Assembly: GCA_050697275.1 (NCBI GenBank)
Contig: JBOGZI010000183.1
Coordinates: forward strand, 1-18,794
Direction of reading: 5' to 3'
DNA from: JBOGZI01 sp050697275
Lineage (GTDB): Bacteria; Actinomycetota; Thermoleophilia; Solirubrobacterales; 70-9
Length of the DNA stretch: 18,794 nucleotides
Numbering within the stretch: position 1 is the first letter of the stretch; each line of letters opens with the position of its first letter. This document shows positions 1 through 9,658 of this stretch, piece after piece. The notes below the pieces were generated by a model. It did no database searches. It saw nothing but the letters and a program-made list of their open reading frames with translations, and was not told the origin of the DNA. The position numbers and the translations under genes are program-made.

Positions 1-1
1 G

Positions 2-1258
2 GTCGCTTATCACGTGGTCAGCGCCTTCGGCATCACGCTGGTCAGCCTCGGGATCTACTTCTCCGGCGATGACTCGGGTGGCCCGGTTGGAAACGAGTTG
101 CTCTTCCTTTGGCCGATCCTCTACGCCAGCTATTTCTTCAGCCGGCGCGCCACGGCCGTCCAGCTCGGGGCAGTCGCCGCTTCGTACGCCGCCCTCCTCT
201 TTCTCGCCACCGACGTCGGCGAGGCTGGCCTTTCGGCCCTGGTGACAGTCGTCGGGACCCTCGCGGCGGCGTCCGTGTTCGTTCGCTACCTCCGCGAGCG
301 CCTCGACCGCGACCTCTCGCTCCAGCAGGCGACGATCGAGTCCACCACCGACGGCATCCTGGTCGTGGACGAGAACGGCCGCTGGGAGAGCTTCAACCGC
401 AACTTCCTCGAGATGTGGCGGATCCCGGCCGAGATCGTCGGAGCCCGCGACGACGACGCGGCACTCGAGTTCGTGCTGGGCCAGCTCGAGGACCCCGCCT
501 CCTTCCTCGCCAAGGTCCGGGAGCTCTACAAGCGCCCGAACGCCGAGAGCTTCGACGAGCTTCGCTTCAAGGACGGCCGGCTGATCGAGCGCTACTCGCA
601 GCCGCAGCGAATCGAGGGGCGCAGCGTGGGCCGGGTCTGGAGCTTCCGGGACGTGACCGAGCAGAAACGCTCGGAGGAGCGGCTACAGCACCTCGCGGAC
701 CACGATCCGCTCACCGACCTCTACAACCGCCGCCGCTTCGAGGACGAGCTCGAGCGCGAGGCCGCCCGCGCCAAGCGATATCGCCGGGACGGCGCGCTCC
801 TCCTGCTCGACCTCGACAATTTCAAGTCCGTCAACGACACCTACGGGCACGTCTGGGGAGACGAGCTGTTGCGCAGCGTGGGGAAGGTGCTCCAGTCCCG
901 GGTGCGCAACACCGACGTGCTGGCGCGGCTCGGCGGCGACGAGTTCGCGATCCTGCTCCCCGAGGCCGATCAGGTGCGGGCGGTGAAGCTGGCCGAAGAG
1001 CTGCTCGAGGTGCTTCGCTCGCTCGCGGTCGAATCCGATCGCGGCGCGATCCGGGTCACCACCAGCCTCGGCGTGGTCACCTTCGATGCCGCCCGGGAGG
1101 CGGGCGCGGAGGCGATGGTGGCCGCCGACACCGCCATGTACCGCGCCAAGGCCGAGGGACGCGACCGGGTCGCGGTCTACGAGCCCGCCCGCGACCGCTC
1201 GGGCCCGGCGCCCGCAGGCCCCGGTCGATCGCGCCCCGGCGAGTCCGCCTCCGCGTAG
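2..1258 (+). CDS. Membrane PAS-GGDEF diguanylate cyclase (5' partial)
   Basis: Predicted to make cyclic di-GMP from two GTP at the membrane. The reading frame is open to the left edge, so the GTG at 14 may be internal and the true start may lie outside the window. Numbering from that GTG, residues 1-92 hold about four hydrophobic helices. A PAS domain follows at about 102-220 and ends in the usual DVTEQKRSEERL linker. The GGDEF domain spans about 226-395. The catalytic GGDEF is intact at 307-311, and RNTD at 298-301 sits exactly five residues before it, matching the inhibitory I-site RxxD for product feedback. There is no EAL domain. The tail is Pro/Gly/Arg-rich. The ligand sensed by the PAS or membrane part cannot be told. 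The family call is firm; the sensory role is inference. Confidence 0.93.
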   Translation, partial: VAYHVVSAFGITLVSLGIYFSGDDSGGPVGNELLFLWPILYASYFFSRRATAVQLGAVAASYAALLFLATDVGEAGLSALVTVVGTLAAASVFVRYLRERLDRDLSLQQATIESTTDGILVVDENGRWESFNRNFLEMWRIPAEIVGARDDDAALEFVLGQLEDPASFLAKVRELYKRPNAESFDELRFKDGRLIERYSQPQRIEGRSVGRVWSFRDVTEQKRSEERLQHLADHDPLTDLYNRRRFEDELEREAARAKRYRRDGALLLLDLDNFKSVNDTYGHVWGDELLRSVGKVLQSRVRNTDVLARLGGDEFAILLPEADQVRAVKLAEELLEVLRSLAVESDRGAIRVTTSLGVVTFDAAREAGAEAMVAADTAMYRAKAEGRDRVAVYEPARDRSGPAPAGPGRSRPGESASA

Positions 1259-1320
1259 AACAACCGTCCAGCGACCGGGGATAGCTCCACCCTGCCCCCT
1301 ACCGTGACGACGCGATCCCG

Positions 1321-1833
1321 GTGCAGGTTGAAGCGGACGAACCCGGCGCCCTCTGGCGCGAGGACTCGGCGGTGTGGGAGATCATCGCCGGCGAGCTGAT
1401 GCTGCAGCGAAGCAGCTCCCTGGTGGGGAGCCCCGGCCTGCTGCTGGAGCAGGGCGAGGCTCGAGCGGCCGAGGCCGCCCGGCTGACTCGAAGCGGCGAC
1501 CTCGACAACGCCGGCCACGCGATGATCGGCTGCGCCCTGGCCCTGGCGCATGCGGCGCTCGCCGAGGGTCCCGGCGGACCGCCGGTCGAGCATCACGCCG
1601 CGGACCTCGCCGCCCGGATCGCCTGGGAGGCACATCAGCCGGACCCCGCGGAGCTGGAGCGGCTCGCCGAGGCGATCCACGCCTTCGCCGCGGCCGAGCA
1701 GCCCGACGCCGCCCGCCGCATCATGGACCTGGCGATCCGAGCCGGGGGCTATGCGGCCGGCTTCTCGTCCCAGATCAGCCGGCGCCGCCAGCGCCGCGAC
1801 CTGCTGGAGCCGTCGGCGGGCGGAATCGAGTAG
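1321..1833 (+). CDS. Alanine-rich helical hypothetical protein
   Basis: I do not recognise the family. The 170-residue product is rich in Ala, Glu and Leu and looks all-helical and soluble, with no signal peptide or membrane segment. The last 20 residues are basic (SRRRQRRD). The GTG at 1321 is the only usual start after an in-frame TAG at 1282-1284. There is no clear Shine-Dalgarno before it, so the start is moderately sure. Third codon positions are strongly G/C in this frame, which favours it over the overlapping minus-strand frame. It lies 62 bases after the diguanylate cyclase on the same strand. Its stop codon directly abuts the stop of the convergent DUF2207 gene. Confidence 0.7.
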   Translation: MQVEADEPGALWREDSAVWEIIAGELMLQRSSSLVGSPGLLLEQGEARAAEAARLTRSGDLDNAGHAMIGCALALAHAALAEGPGGPPVEHHAADLAARIAWEAHQPDPAELERLAEAIHAFAAAEQPDAARRIMDLAIRAGGYAAGFSSQISRRRQRRDLLEPSAGGIE

Positions 1834-3660
1834 CTACCAGGAACCGCCGCCCCCGCCGCCGCCCCCGCCGCCACCACCGCCGCTGAAGCCGCCCCCACCG
1901 CCGCTGCTGCTCGACTCGGGGGCGACCTGCGAGGCGAAGCCGGAGCTGAAGTCTCCGGCGCTGAACGAGGTTCCGGTGTAGTGGCCGCCGAGGTAGTAGC
2001 CGCTCCAGCCGTCCGAGCTCTCGAGCACCGGCGCGGGAATGCGGCCTGACTCGATCATCCGCTCGGCGGTGCCGAAGGCGACCCCGTAGACCAGGATCCG
2101 CTTCCAGAGATCGAGCGTCGCCGGCGGGTCGTCCTTGAGCCGCGGGAAGTCCTCGGTCCAGCGCTCGAAGGAGACCCATTTCGAGCACCGCTCTCCGAAC
2201 GCGGGCGCGAGCCGCTTGAACCGCCGCGCGGGCACGAGCAGCATCACCAGCACCGTCACGACCCCGATCGCCGCGGTCGCGAACCACTCCTCGTCGACGA
2301 TGACATCGATCAGGGTCACGGCCCCGATCAGCACGATGACCGCCAGCGCGAACAGGACGCGCAGCGGGTTCAGGTTGCGATCCCAGTCGAGCTGATCCTC
2401 CTCGGCCGAGTCGAGCGCGGAGGTCATCGACTCCCAGCGGCCCCGCCAGGTGGAGCTGTGCTCCGGGATCCGCTCCTTCATCTCGCTGAGCGGCACGGTG
2501 TCGGACTCCAGCAGCTCGTCGAAGAACTCGAGCACCTCCTGCTCGTGCGGCTGGAGCTTGCCGCTCGGACGCTCCTTCGCCACCGAGAGGGCGAGGTCGA
2601 GCTTCTCCTTCTCGGTCGTCGTCTGCTTGGAGTCGTAGTAGCCCCGCTCGACCAGGTCGAGCAGGGTCGCCAGCACGGTGTCCGTGCTGTCGGCCCCCTC
2701 GTGGGCGAGACCGTAGGCGACCGCGGGGCTGGCGTCGTCGGGCGGCTCCGGCAGGTGCTCGGGAGTGGCGACCCGATGCTCCCGAGCCAGCCAGAGGAGC
2801 AGAGCCAGTAGCGCGAAGGCCGCCGCCGCGATCAGGAGCGAGAGCAGGATCGCGTTGTCGGCGATCCACCGCTTCGTCTTGTTCCAGGGAGAGTTGAAGT
2901 CGTCGTCGTCCGCCTGCTCCTCCTCGAGGATCGCCGGCAGCCCCTCTCCCTGACCCCGGCCGGCGCCGCTCACGTTCTGGCCGGGCTGGCGGGGAATCGT
3001 CACCCGCATCTCGACGAACTGGTGGTCGGGGACGTCGGAGGCCTCCAGGGTGGCGATCCCGTCGCCGCGCACGGTCTCGCCCTCAACGTCACGGGGATGC
3101 CCCCAGACGCGGTAGCGCGGGTCGTCGGGGTCGAGCGCCGGGTTCCTCAGGTTCGCGGTGAGGTGCGCCAGGTCGAAGTCCCACTGGTCCCCCCAGACCT
3201 GCCAGTAGACGTCGATCACGTCGTCGTAGGCGATCACGTGGTCCCTCGCGAACACGCGGTAGGAGACGGCGAAGGTCCGCTCCTCGTCGCTGGCGTTGTG
3301 GTGCCAGACGATGCGGACCCCGCCGTCGGGCGCGCCGGTGAGGCCGAAGCGGCCGGTCTCGTCGGTGCAGCCCTCGACCGTGCACCCCCCGGGCCGGAAG
3401 GTGCGACCGCCCTCGCTGACCGTGATCTCGGTCATCTTCTCGTTCGGGCCGAGCGGGATGTCCCGATAGGAGGCGTGAAAGTCACCCTCATAGTCGAAGG
3501 TGAGGCGCTCGGAGACGAGCAGGCTGGAGTCGGAGGCCAGCCGCAGGGTGACGTCGGCATCGGTTACGTCGGCGCTCTGGGCCAGCGCCGCGGAGGGCGC
3601 CACCAGGATCGCCGCGAGCGCCGCGAGCAGCGCCGCGAGTCCCCGCAGGGACGCCCTCAT
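1834..3660 (-). CDS. DUF2207 family membrane protein with poly-Gly tail
   Basis: A 608-residue protein of the DUF2207 family. The family's function is unknown, but it often sits next to LemA. A signal peptide covers 1-27 (cleavage ALA|QS). An extracytoplasmic beta-rich domain follows to about 262, with Cys93 and Cys98 possibly forming a disulfide. Membrane helices lie at about 269-292, 431-455 and 461-478. The loop between the first two helices (about 293-430) is charged and probably cytoplasmic. The C-terminus is low-complexity: Ser583-586, five Gly, Phe-Ser, then thirteen Gly and a final Ser-Trp. Gly-rich tails ending in SW are typical of the family. The ATG overlaps the LemA TGA by four bases (ATGA), which implies translational coupling. 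Confidence 0.93.
   Translation of the reverse strand: MRASLRGLAALLAALAAILVAPSAALAQSADVTDADVTLRLASDSSLLVSERLTFDYEGDFHASYRDIPLGPNEKMTEITVSEGGRTFRPGGCTVEGCTDETGRFGLTGAPDGGVRIVWHHNASDEERTFAVSYRVFARDHVIAYDDVIDVYWQVWGDQWDFDLAHLTANLRNPALDPDDPRYRVWGHPRDVEGETVRGDGIATLEASDVPDHQFVEMRVTIPRQPGQNVSGAGRGQGEGLPAILEEEQADDDDFNSPWNKTKRWIADNAILLSLLIAAAAFALLALLLWLAREHRVATPEHLPEPPDDASPAVAYGLAHEGADSTDTVLATLLDLVERGYYDSKQTTTEKEKLDLALSVAKERPSGKLQPHEQEVLEFFDELLESDTVPLSEMKERIPEHSSTWRGRWESMTSALDSAEEDQLDWDRNLNPLRVLFALAVIVLIGAVTLIDVIVDEEWFATAAIGVVTVLVMLLVPARRFKRLAPAFGERCSKWVSFERWTEDFPRLKDDPPATLDLWKRILVYGVAFGTAERMIESGRIPAPVLESSDGWSGYYLGGHYTGTSFSAGDFSSGFASQVAPESSSSGGGGGFSGGGGGGGGGGGGGSW
1843..1902 (-). repeat. Poly-glycine codon tract at the DUF2207 C-terminus
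   Basis: A GGN-codon run encodes residues 587-606 of the DUF2207 protein: five Gly, Phe-Ser, then thirteen Gly. On the plus strand it reads as a CCG/CCC/CCA run, which makes a false poly-proline frame. Its simple composition makes length change by slippage likely. Confidence 0.85.
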
Positions 3661-4289
3661 CCCTTCGCCTCGGTGCTCCCGGCCGGGCCTCCCCCACCGG
3701 CACTTCCGGTCGGCCCTCCCGCGCCGGAGAAGCTCACCTCCGGCGTCGCCTCGGCCTCCGTCGGGGCATCGAAGAACTGGCGCGCCTCGAAGTTGAAGGC
3801 GTTGGCGACCAGCGACGGCGGGAAGATCTGGATGAAGGTGTTGTAGGTCTGGACCGTGTCGTTGTAGACGCGCCGGGTGATCTGGATCTGATCCTCGGTC
3901 TCGCCCAGCTGGGCCTGCAACTGCTGGAAGTTCTCGGTCGCCCGCAGCTCCGGGTATTGCTCGGCCAGCGCCATCAGCCGGCCGACGGCCGCCGTCAGCG
4001 TGTCCTCCGCCGCCGCCTGGCTGGGCGGCTGCTTGGCGGCGACCGCCGTGCTCCGCGCCTTCGTCACCTGCTCGAAGGTCCGCTGCTCGTGAGAGGCGTA
4101 ACCCTTGACCGCCTCGACCAGGTTCGGGACCAGGTCGTGGCGGCGCTGGAGCGCGGCCTCGATCTGGGCCCAGCTGTTGTCGACGGCGTTGCGCCGCGAG
4201 ATCATCCGGTTGTAGATCAGGAGAACGATCAGGCCGAGCAGGATCGCCACGGCCACGATGCCGATCAGGAGAGTCAAGGCAGGCGACAA
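3657..4289 (-). CDS. lemA: LemA family protein
   Basis: A 210-residue LemA family protein. One N-terminal membrane helix (about 5-26) is followed by the hallmark region NAVDNSWAQIEAALQRRHDLVPNL (about 34-57) and a long coiled helical bundle to about 180. LemA proteins are small membrane-anchored helical proteins whose biochemical role is not settled. The last 35 residues form a Gly/Pro/Ser/Ala tail, longer than in many homologues. The start taken is a TTG at 4287-4289, nine bases after the stop of the preceding gene. A second TTG at 4275-4277 would also keep the helix. The stop overlaps the ATG of the DUF2207 gene, so the two are probably made together as a membrane pair. Confidence 0.95.
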   Translation of the reverse strand: MSPALTLLIGIVAVAILLGLIVLLIYNRMISRRNAVDNSWAQIEAALQRRHDLVPNLVEAVKGYASHEQRTFEQVTKARSTAVAAKQPPSQAAAEDTLTAAVGRLMALAEQYPELRATENFQQLQAQLGETEDQIQITRRVYNDTVQTYNTFIQIFPPSLVANAFNFEARQFFDAPTEAEATPEVSFSGAGGPTGSAGGGGPAGSTEAKG

Positions 4290-4298
4290 CCTATCGCG

Positions 4299-4700
4299 TC
4301 AGAGCGGCGTGATCCGGCCGTCCTCGCCGATCTCGGCGTTGTAGCCGCTGACCGCCTCCGACTGATAGGCGGCCAGCCGCTCGGTGGGCTGGAGCCGGAT
4401 CAGGGGGCTCCAGCGGCCCGAGAGCTGCACGAAGGCCGCGGCGCTTGGCTCCGGGTCAAGCGCGCCGGAAGGGAAGACCACCGCGCAGATCGCCGACGGG
4501 CCGCTCGCCGGCCCGGCGCCGTCCGGGCTCAGGGTGTGAACCTGCACCCGGTTGTAGCCGTGCGCGTCGTATTGGTGCCGGCCGAGGGCGAGGGCCCGCT
4601 CATCCCCGTTCCAGCCGTCCAGACAGGCGGTTGGAGCCGGGCTGAACTCGTGCTCCTCGCCGCCCAGCGAGGAGAGGACCACCACGGCGACCGCGATCAC
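4299..4700 (-). CDS. Small membrane-anchored hypothetical protein
   Basis: I do not recognise the family. From the GTG at 4698-4700 it is 133 residues. It begins in the middle of a hydrophobic stretch, and the open frame continues upstream to the TAG at 4824-4826. That upstream part encodes LVFASILAAGL just before the GTG, so a full membrane helix would span about 4640-4733. No ATG, GTG or TTG lies in that extension, only CTG codons (4731-4733, 4713-4715, 4701-4703). The true start is therefore uncertain. The rest is an extracytoplasmic domain with Cys27 and Cys71 (numbered from the GTG), a possible disulfide. It sits nine bases upstream of lemA and is probably the first gene of the lemA-DUF2207 operon. 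Confidence 0.7.
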   Translation of the reverse strand: MIAVAVVVLSSLGGEEHEFSPAPTACLDGWNGDERALALGRHQYDAHGYNRVQVHTLSPDGAGPASGPSAICAVVFPSGALDPEPSAAAFVQLSGRWSPLIRLQPTERLAAYQSEAVSGYNAEIGEDGRITPL

Positions 4701-4823
4701 CAGCCCGGCGGCCAGGATCGAGGCGAAGACCAGGCGCCCGCGTGAGGGAGCGGGCCCGGAGCTCTGCTCAAGCTGGGCTACCGGGCCACTCCCACCGCGA
4801 CCATCACCCTGATGGCGACGCCG

Positions 4824-5732
4824 CTAAGCCTTCTTCAGCTTCGCCTTCCTCGGCTTCGTGTTCGGATCGCCGCCGGTCGGGGTGTAGGTGACCTTCGCCT
4901 TGACCTTGGTCTTCCCCCTCGAGTTGAGGCGCTTCTTTGCCTTGCCCTTCGCCCGGATCTTCAGGTTCACGGTGCCGGGGCCGTCGACGGTCTTGCTCGC
5001 CCTCGCCCCGATGCCCTTTATCCCCTTGCCGGCCAGCGCAAGCGTCCCGGGGCCGGGGACCTGAACCTTGAGCACCGCGATGCCCTTCTTCTTCCTTCGC
5101 TTCAGCTTGCCAAAGCTGAACTCGTTCGAGGGCTTCACCTCAGCCGCGACGTTCAGCCGGGCGTTCAGGTTGACCTGGGTATAGGTCCCCGACTGGCCCA
5201 CGGCCAGGCCCGGGAACTTGAACAGGTAGCTCTCACCGGGGACGGCGAAGTCACAGGTGTGGGCCGCGACGTTCCCGTTGACCAGGTTGAAGCCGATCAC
5301 GTCGCCGGGCTGCACCGGGATGTTGACCGGGAACCTGTTCAGCGAGAACGGAATGATGGTCCGGGGCGTGTCCGCGCCGACGACCTGATAGACGGTGCCG
5401 GCGACCAGCCGGTAGGCCTTGAATGCGACCAAGGCTCCCGGGGCCGAGGCCCCCGCCTGCGTGCTCCACTCGGTGACCGTCGCTCCGAAGGGGGGCACGA
5501 CGTAGGTGTTGCCGAAGGTCACGGTCGGCTGAAGGTAGTCGGAGTTCGCGTTCCCGCAGAAAGTGTTGGTGGGCGCGCCGGCCAGCTGGCCGATCGTCAC
5601 CGCGCCGGCCGGCGACGTCGCCGGCCCCGCCCACACCGCCGCGAGCAGCGTCGCCGCTCCCAGCAAAGCGAGACCTCGCCGTCGCCTGAAGCGACCGCCG
5701 GTCCGGGTTGCAACTGCGTGTGTTGCCTGCAC
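4824..5732 (-). CDS. Secreted protein with Lys-rich C-terminal domain
   Basis: A 302-residue exported protein of unknown function. The N-terminus has an arginine cluster (15-19), a hydrophobic core (about 21-35) and a likely cleavage near residue 44 (AGA|V). The middle (about 45-195) is a neutral, beta-rich domain with two Cys. From about 200 to the end the sequence is very basic: KLKRRKKKG, then VPGPGTLALAGKGIKG, and finally VTYTPTGGDPNTK with a KAKLKKA end. This Lys-rich domain with the P-G-P-G turn recurs at the C-termini of many exported proteins in Thermoleophilia; I recognise the pattern but not a named family. The start is GTG at 5730-5732, fixed by a strong AAGGAGGT six bases upstream. 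It is divergent from the Rieske-suf operon. Confidence 0.85.
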   Translation of the reverse strand: MQATHAVATRTGGRFRRRRGLALLGAATLLAAVWAGPATSPAGAVTIGQLAGAPTNTFCGNANSDYLQPTVTFGNTYVVPPFGATVTEWSTQAGASAPGALVAFKAYRLVAGTVYQVVGADTPRTIIPFSLNRFPVNIPVQPGDVIGFNLVNGNVAAHTCDFAVPGESYLFKFPGLAVGQSGTYTQVNLNARLNVAAEVKPSNEFSFGKLKRRKKKGIAVLKVQVPGPGTLALAGKGIKGIGARASKTVDGPGTVNLKIRAKGKAKKRLNSRGKTKVKAKVTYTPTGGDPNTKPRKAKLKKA

Positions 5733-5737
5733 TTGGA

Positions 5738-5745
5738 ACCTCCTT
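5738..5745 (-). promoter_or_regulatory. Strong Shine-Dalgarno for the secreted protein at 5732
   Basis: AAGGAGGT on the minus strand, six bases before the GTG at 5730-5732. It decides the start and contrasts with the several genes in this window that lack any ribosome-binding site. Confidence 0.8.
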
Positions 5746-5813
5746 CTCCCCGTTCATTCGACCCCTGCCGCGCCCAGCGGGCGCAGCCTATACGAAACAC
5801 CCGACCCGCTCGC

Positions 5814-5837
5814 TAAAATCTGACTTCGGAACTAGGA
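5814..5837 (+). promoter_or_regulatory. Possible -10 box and ribosome site for the Rieske-suf operon
   Basis: TAAAAT at 5814-5819 matches five of six bases of the TATAAT consensus. AGGA at 5834-5837 is five bases before the GTG at 5843. No good -35 is seen at the proper distance. Transcription starting about seven bases after TAAAAT would give a leader of under 20 bases. On the other strand TATAGG (5787-5792) could be the -10 of the divergent gene. Both are weak by eye. Confidence 0.35.
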
Positions 5838-5842
5838 ATAAA

Positions 5843-6177
5843 GTGACCGAAGGCACAAAGGAACAGATTGACGTCTGCCCCGCGGCGGAGCTGCCGAGCG
5901 GCGAGATGAAGCTGGTCGAGGCGCCGGACGGCGCGAAGATCGGCGTCTTCAACTGCGGCGGCACCCTCTACGCGATCGAGGACCGCTGCTCGCACGACGA
6001 CGGGCCGCTCGCCGAGGGGGAGTTCGATTCCGAGACCTGTACCGTGGAGTGTCCCCGTCACGGCTCGCTGTTCGATCTGACCACCGGCAAGCCGAAGACG
6101 CTGCCCGCCTACGTTCCAGTCCAGACCTACGGGGTAGAGGTCGAGGACGACACCGTGAAGCTGGAGGTTTCTGACTG

Positions 6178-6178
<1 letters not shown>
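5843..6178 (+). CDS. Rieske [2Fe-2S] ferredoxin of the SUF operon
   Basis: A 111-residue soluble Rieske-type ferredoxin of the kind called non-heme iron oxygenase ferredoxin subunit. The cluster ligands are visible as Cys49-x-His51 (CSH) and Cys70-x-x-His73 (CPRH). In actinobacteria such a protein is commonly encoded inside suf operons, where it may carry electrons or be an early client; this is family knowledge, not shown here. The frame is open back to 5708, but GTG at 5843 is chosen because homologous sequence begins around there (EQIDVCPAAEL) and AGGA precedes it by five bases. The TGA shares its last base with the ATG of sufB (TGATG), so the two are coupled. Confidence 0.92.
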
Positions 6179-7618
<1,440 letters not shown>

Positions 7619-7626
<8 letters not shown>

Positions 7627-8893
7627 TCGGCAGATCGGCGGCGCCCTGCCGCCGCTGCCGACAGAGAAGACGCCGGGCTGGGAGTTCACGGACCTCTCCG
7701 GGCTCGACCTGGACGCCTACTCGCCGGCGAGCGGCGGGGATGCTGAGGCGCGCTCCCGCGCCGACGCGATCCTCAATCCGCCGGGGGACACACCGCGGGT
7801 CGTCCAGGTCGACGGCACGGTGCTCGACGGCGCCCTCCCATCGACGGCGGGCACAAAAACCGCCGCCGAAGCAACCGGCAACGGCCACCCCACCGAGCCC
7901 CTGGTGGCCTCGCTGGGATCCGCGATCGAGCGCTTTCCCCGCCTCAGCGAGATGCTCGGCAGGCTGGCGGGCCACGACGATCCCTTCGTCGCCCGCAACG
8001 ACGGAGCCTGGAAGGGCGGGTCGTTGATCTACGTCCCCCGGGGCAAGCGGCTCGAGATGCCGGCGCTGGTCGCCGCGGTCCAGGACGCCGATCGCTCCTT
8101 CCTCTCCTTCCGCACCCTGATCGTGCTCGAGGAGGGGGCCGAGGCCGAGGTCTGGGAGCAGTGGCTGACCACCGATGCGCAGCCCGACTCCGTCTTCAAC
8201 ACGGTGACCGAGATCTGGGTCGGTCCCGGCGCCAACCTCCGCTACATCACCGCGCAGGGACTGAGCGAAAGCGGCTGGGTGTTCGCCACCCAGCGCGCCG
8301 AGGTCGAGCAGGACGGACACCTCGACTGGGTGGCGCTCGGCTTCGGCTCGGGGCGTGGCAAGGTCCGGATGGACACCCGCCTGGCGGGGCGGGGCTCCAG
8401 CGCCCGGGTGACCGGCGCCTACGCGGGCGACGGCTCGCAGCACCTCGACTTCGACACCACCCAGGAGCACGCGGCCCCCAACACCACCTCGGACCTCGCC
8501 TTCCGCGGCCTGCTCGACGGCTCGGCGACCGCTGTCTGGCGCGGCATGATCCGGGTCGATCCCGGTGCCCAGCAGACCGACGCCTTCCAGGAGAGCCGCA
8601 ACCTGCTGCTGTCTGCGTCGGCCCACGCCGACGCGATCCCGGGCCTGGAGATCGAGGCCGACGATGTCCGTTGCACCCACGCGGCCGCGGTCGCCCAGAT
8701 CGACGCCGAGCAGCTCCACTACCTGCGGGCCCACGGCCTCTCCGAGGCCGACGCCAAGCGCCTGGTGATCGAAGGCTTCCTCGAGGCCCTGGTCGAGCGC
8801 CTGCAGCCGGGGCCCGTGAAGTCTGCGGTCTCGGTGGCGCTGGAGCGCCGGCTCGGCGAGATCCTCGGCGAGCGCGAGCTCGAGCCGGCCTAG
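7619..8893 (+). CDS. sufD: Fe-S cluster assembly protein SufD
   Basis: SufD, 424 residues, partner of SufB in the SufBC2D scaffold. The N-terminal TPGWEFTDLSGLDL and the C-terminal region RCTHAAAVAQIDAEQLHYLRAHGL followed by LVIEGFLEAL are typical. His354 in the CTH motif corresponds to the functionally important His of E. coli SufD. The start is a TTG at 7619, which overlaps the end of sufB by eight bases and has GGAGGG at 7608-7613 five bases before it. No sufC, sufS or sufU follows: the next gene is a secreted peptidase-like protein after about 100 bases. The ATPase and desulfurase must be encoded elsewhere, perhaps upstream in another locus. Confidence 0.96.
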
Positions 8894-8918
8894 GCGCCGC
8901 CTGGGCATCAGAGGGCCG

Positions 8919-8936
8919 CTGCAAGACCGGTTGCAG
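8919..8936. terminator. Short hairpin after sufD
   Basis: Six-base perfect stem CTGCAA / TTGCAG with a GACCGG loop, 26 bases after the sufD stop. There is no T-run behind it, so it may be a weak or Rho-assisted terminator or an mRNA 3'-end stabiliser. The case is suggestive only. Confidence 0.3.
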
Positions 8937-8994
8937 TCGGTGGGCCTCCCTGCGCGAGCCTGAAGCGGCCCGCTCGGAGGGCCGAAGGAACGGC

Positions 8995-9588
8995 ATGGGC
9001 ATCAGCGCACCCTCAATCAGGAGGCCCCTCGCGGCGCTCGGCGCCTCGCTGCTGCTCGCCCTGAGCTGCTCGGCGGCGGCCTCGGCCCAGACCAGCGGCA
9101 CCGAGCCACCGCCGGGCTCGATCGAGGGGGTCGCCCCCGCTCCCGTCGCCGCGCCTCCGACCGGCGTCGCCACCCTGCTGCCGAACGGGAAAGCGGTCCC
9201 CCCCGCCGGCGCTCCGCTCGCCGTCCTCAACGCGATCCGCGCCGCGAACAGGATTCGGAAGAAGCCCTACATCTGGGGCGGCGGTCATCGGCGATGGAAG
9301 TCGAAGGGCTATGACTGCTCGGGCGCCGTCAGCTACGTGCTGCACGCCGCCGGCCTGCTCGACGAGCCCCTGGTCTCAGGCCTGCTGGCCTCGCGCTGGG
9401 GCGCCCCCGGGATCGGCTCGTGGATCACGGTCTACGCGAACCGCAGCCACGTCTACGCGGTGATCGCCGGCCTGCGCTACGACACCTCGGCCGTCGGGGA
9501 ACCGCTGAAGCAGGGAAGCGGGCCGCGCTGGCGGATGACCCAGCGCAGCCCCGGCGGCTACACGGCCAAGTACTACCCGGGTCTCTAG
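8995..9588 (+). CDS. Secreted NlpC/P60-like peptidase
   Basis: A 197-residue exported protein with an NlpC/P60-like papain fold, a class that usually cuts peptide bonds in peptidoglycan stems. The signal peptide covers about 1-31 (core LAALGASLLLALSCSAAASA). A Pro/Ala-rich linker runs to about 75, then the catalytic domain. The nucleophile is Cys108 in the motif GYDCSGAVSYVL, preceded by the typical PYIWGGGH. The likely catalytic His is His152 in SHVYAVIAGLRYDT. The frame is open far upstream, but ATG at 8995 is supported by AAGGA at 8984-8988, six bases before it, and by the signal peptide directly following. The domain is shorter than canonical NlpC/P60, so the fit is good but not perfect. 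A role in wall turnover is inferred. Confidence 0.85.
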   Translation: MGISAPSIRRPLAALGASLLLALSCSAAASAQTSGTEPPPGSIEGVAPAPVAAPPTGVATLLPNGKAVPPAGAPLAVLNAIRAANRIRKKPYIWGGGHRRWKSKGYDCSGAVSYVLHAAGLLDEPLVSGLLASRWGAPGIGSWITVYANRSHVYAVIAGLRYDTSAVGEPLKQGSGPRWRMTQRSPGGYTAKYYPGL

Positions 9589-9658
9589 CCCTCCTTTAAC
9601 CCGAGCCGGAACTCAACTCACAGGATCGGGGCCCCGGATGACGGGCATCGCACTCGAT

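Noticed and set aside
109..1284. Plus-strand frame of 391 codons over the GGDEF gene
   Set aside because: It is a +1 shadow of the diguanylate cyclase, rich in Arg/Pro/Gly, with no motifs.
1177..1680. Minus-strand frame of 167 codons opposite the alanine-rich protein
   Set aside because: It overlaps the end of the GGDEF gene. The plus-strand frame has better third-position G/C and ends neatly at the next gene.
1843..1902. Poly-proline protein on the plus strand (frame 1550-1981)
   Set aside because: It is the antisense of the DUF2207 poly-Gly tail and has no separate support.
4824..4826. Stop-codon readthrough joining the secreted protein to the downstream 133-residue frame
   Set aside because: The frames match, but the upstream protein ends in a normal basic tail and no readthrough context or structure is evident. 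A hidden start is simpler.
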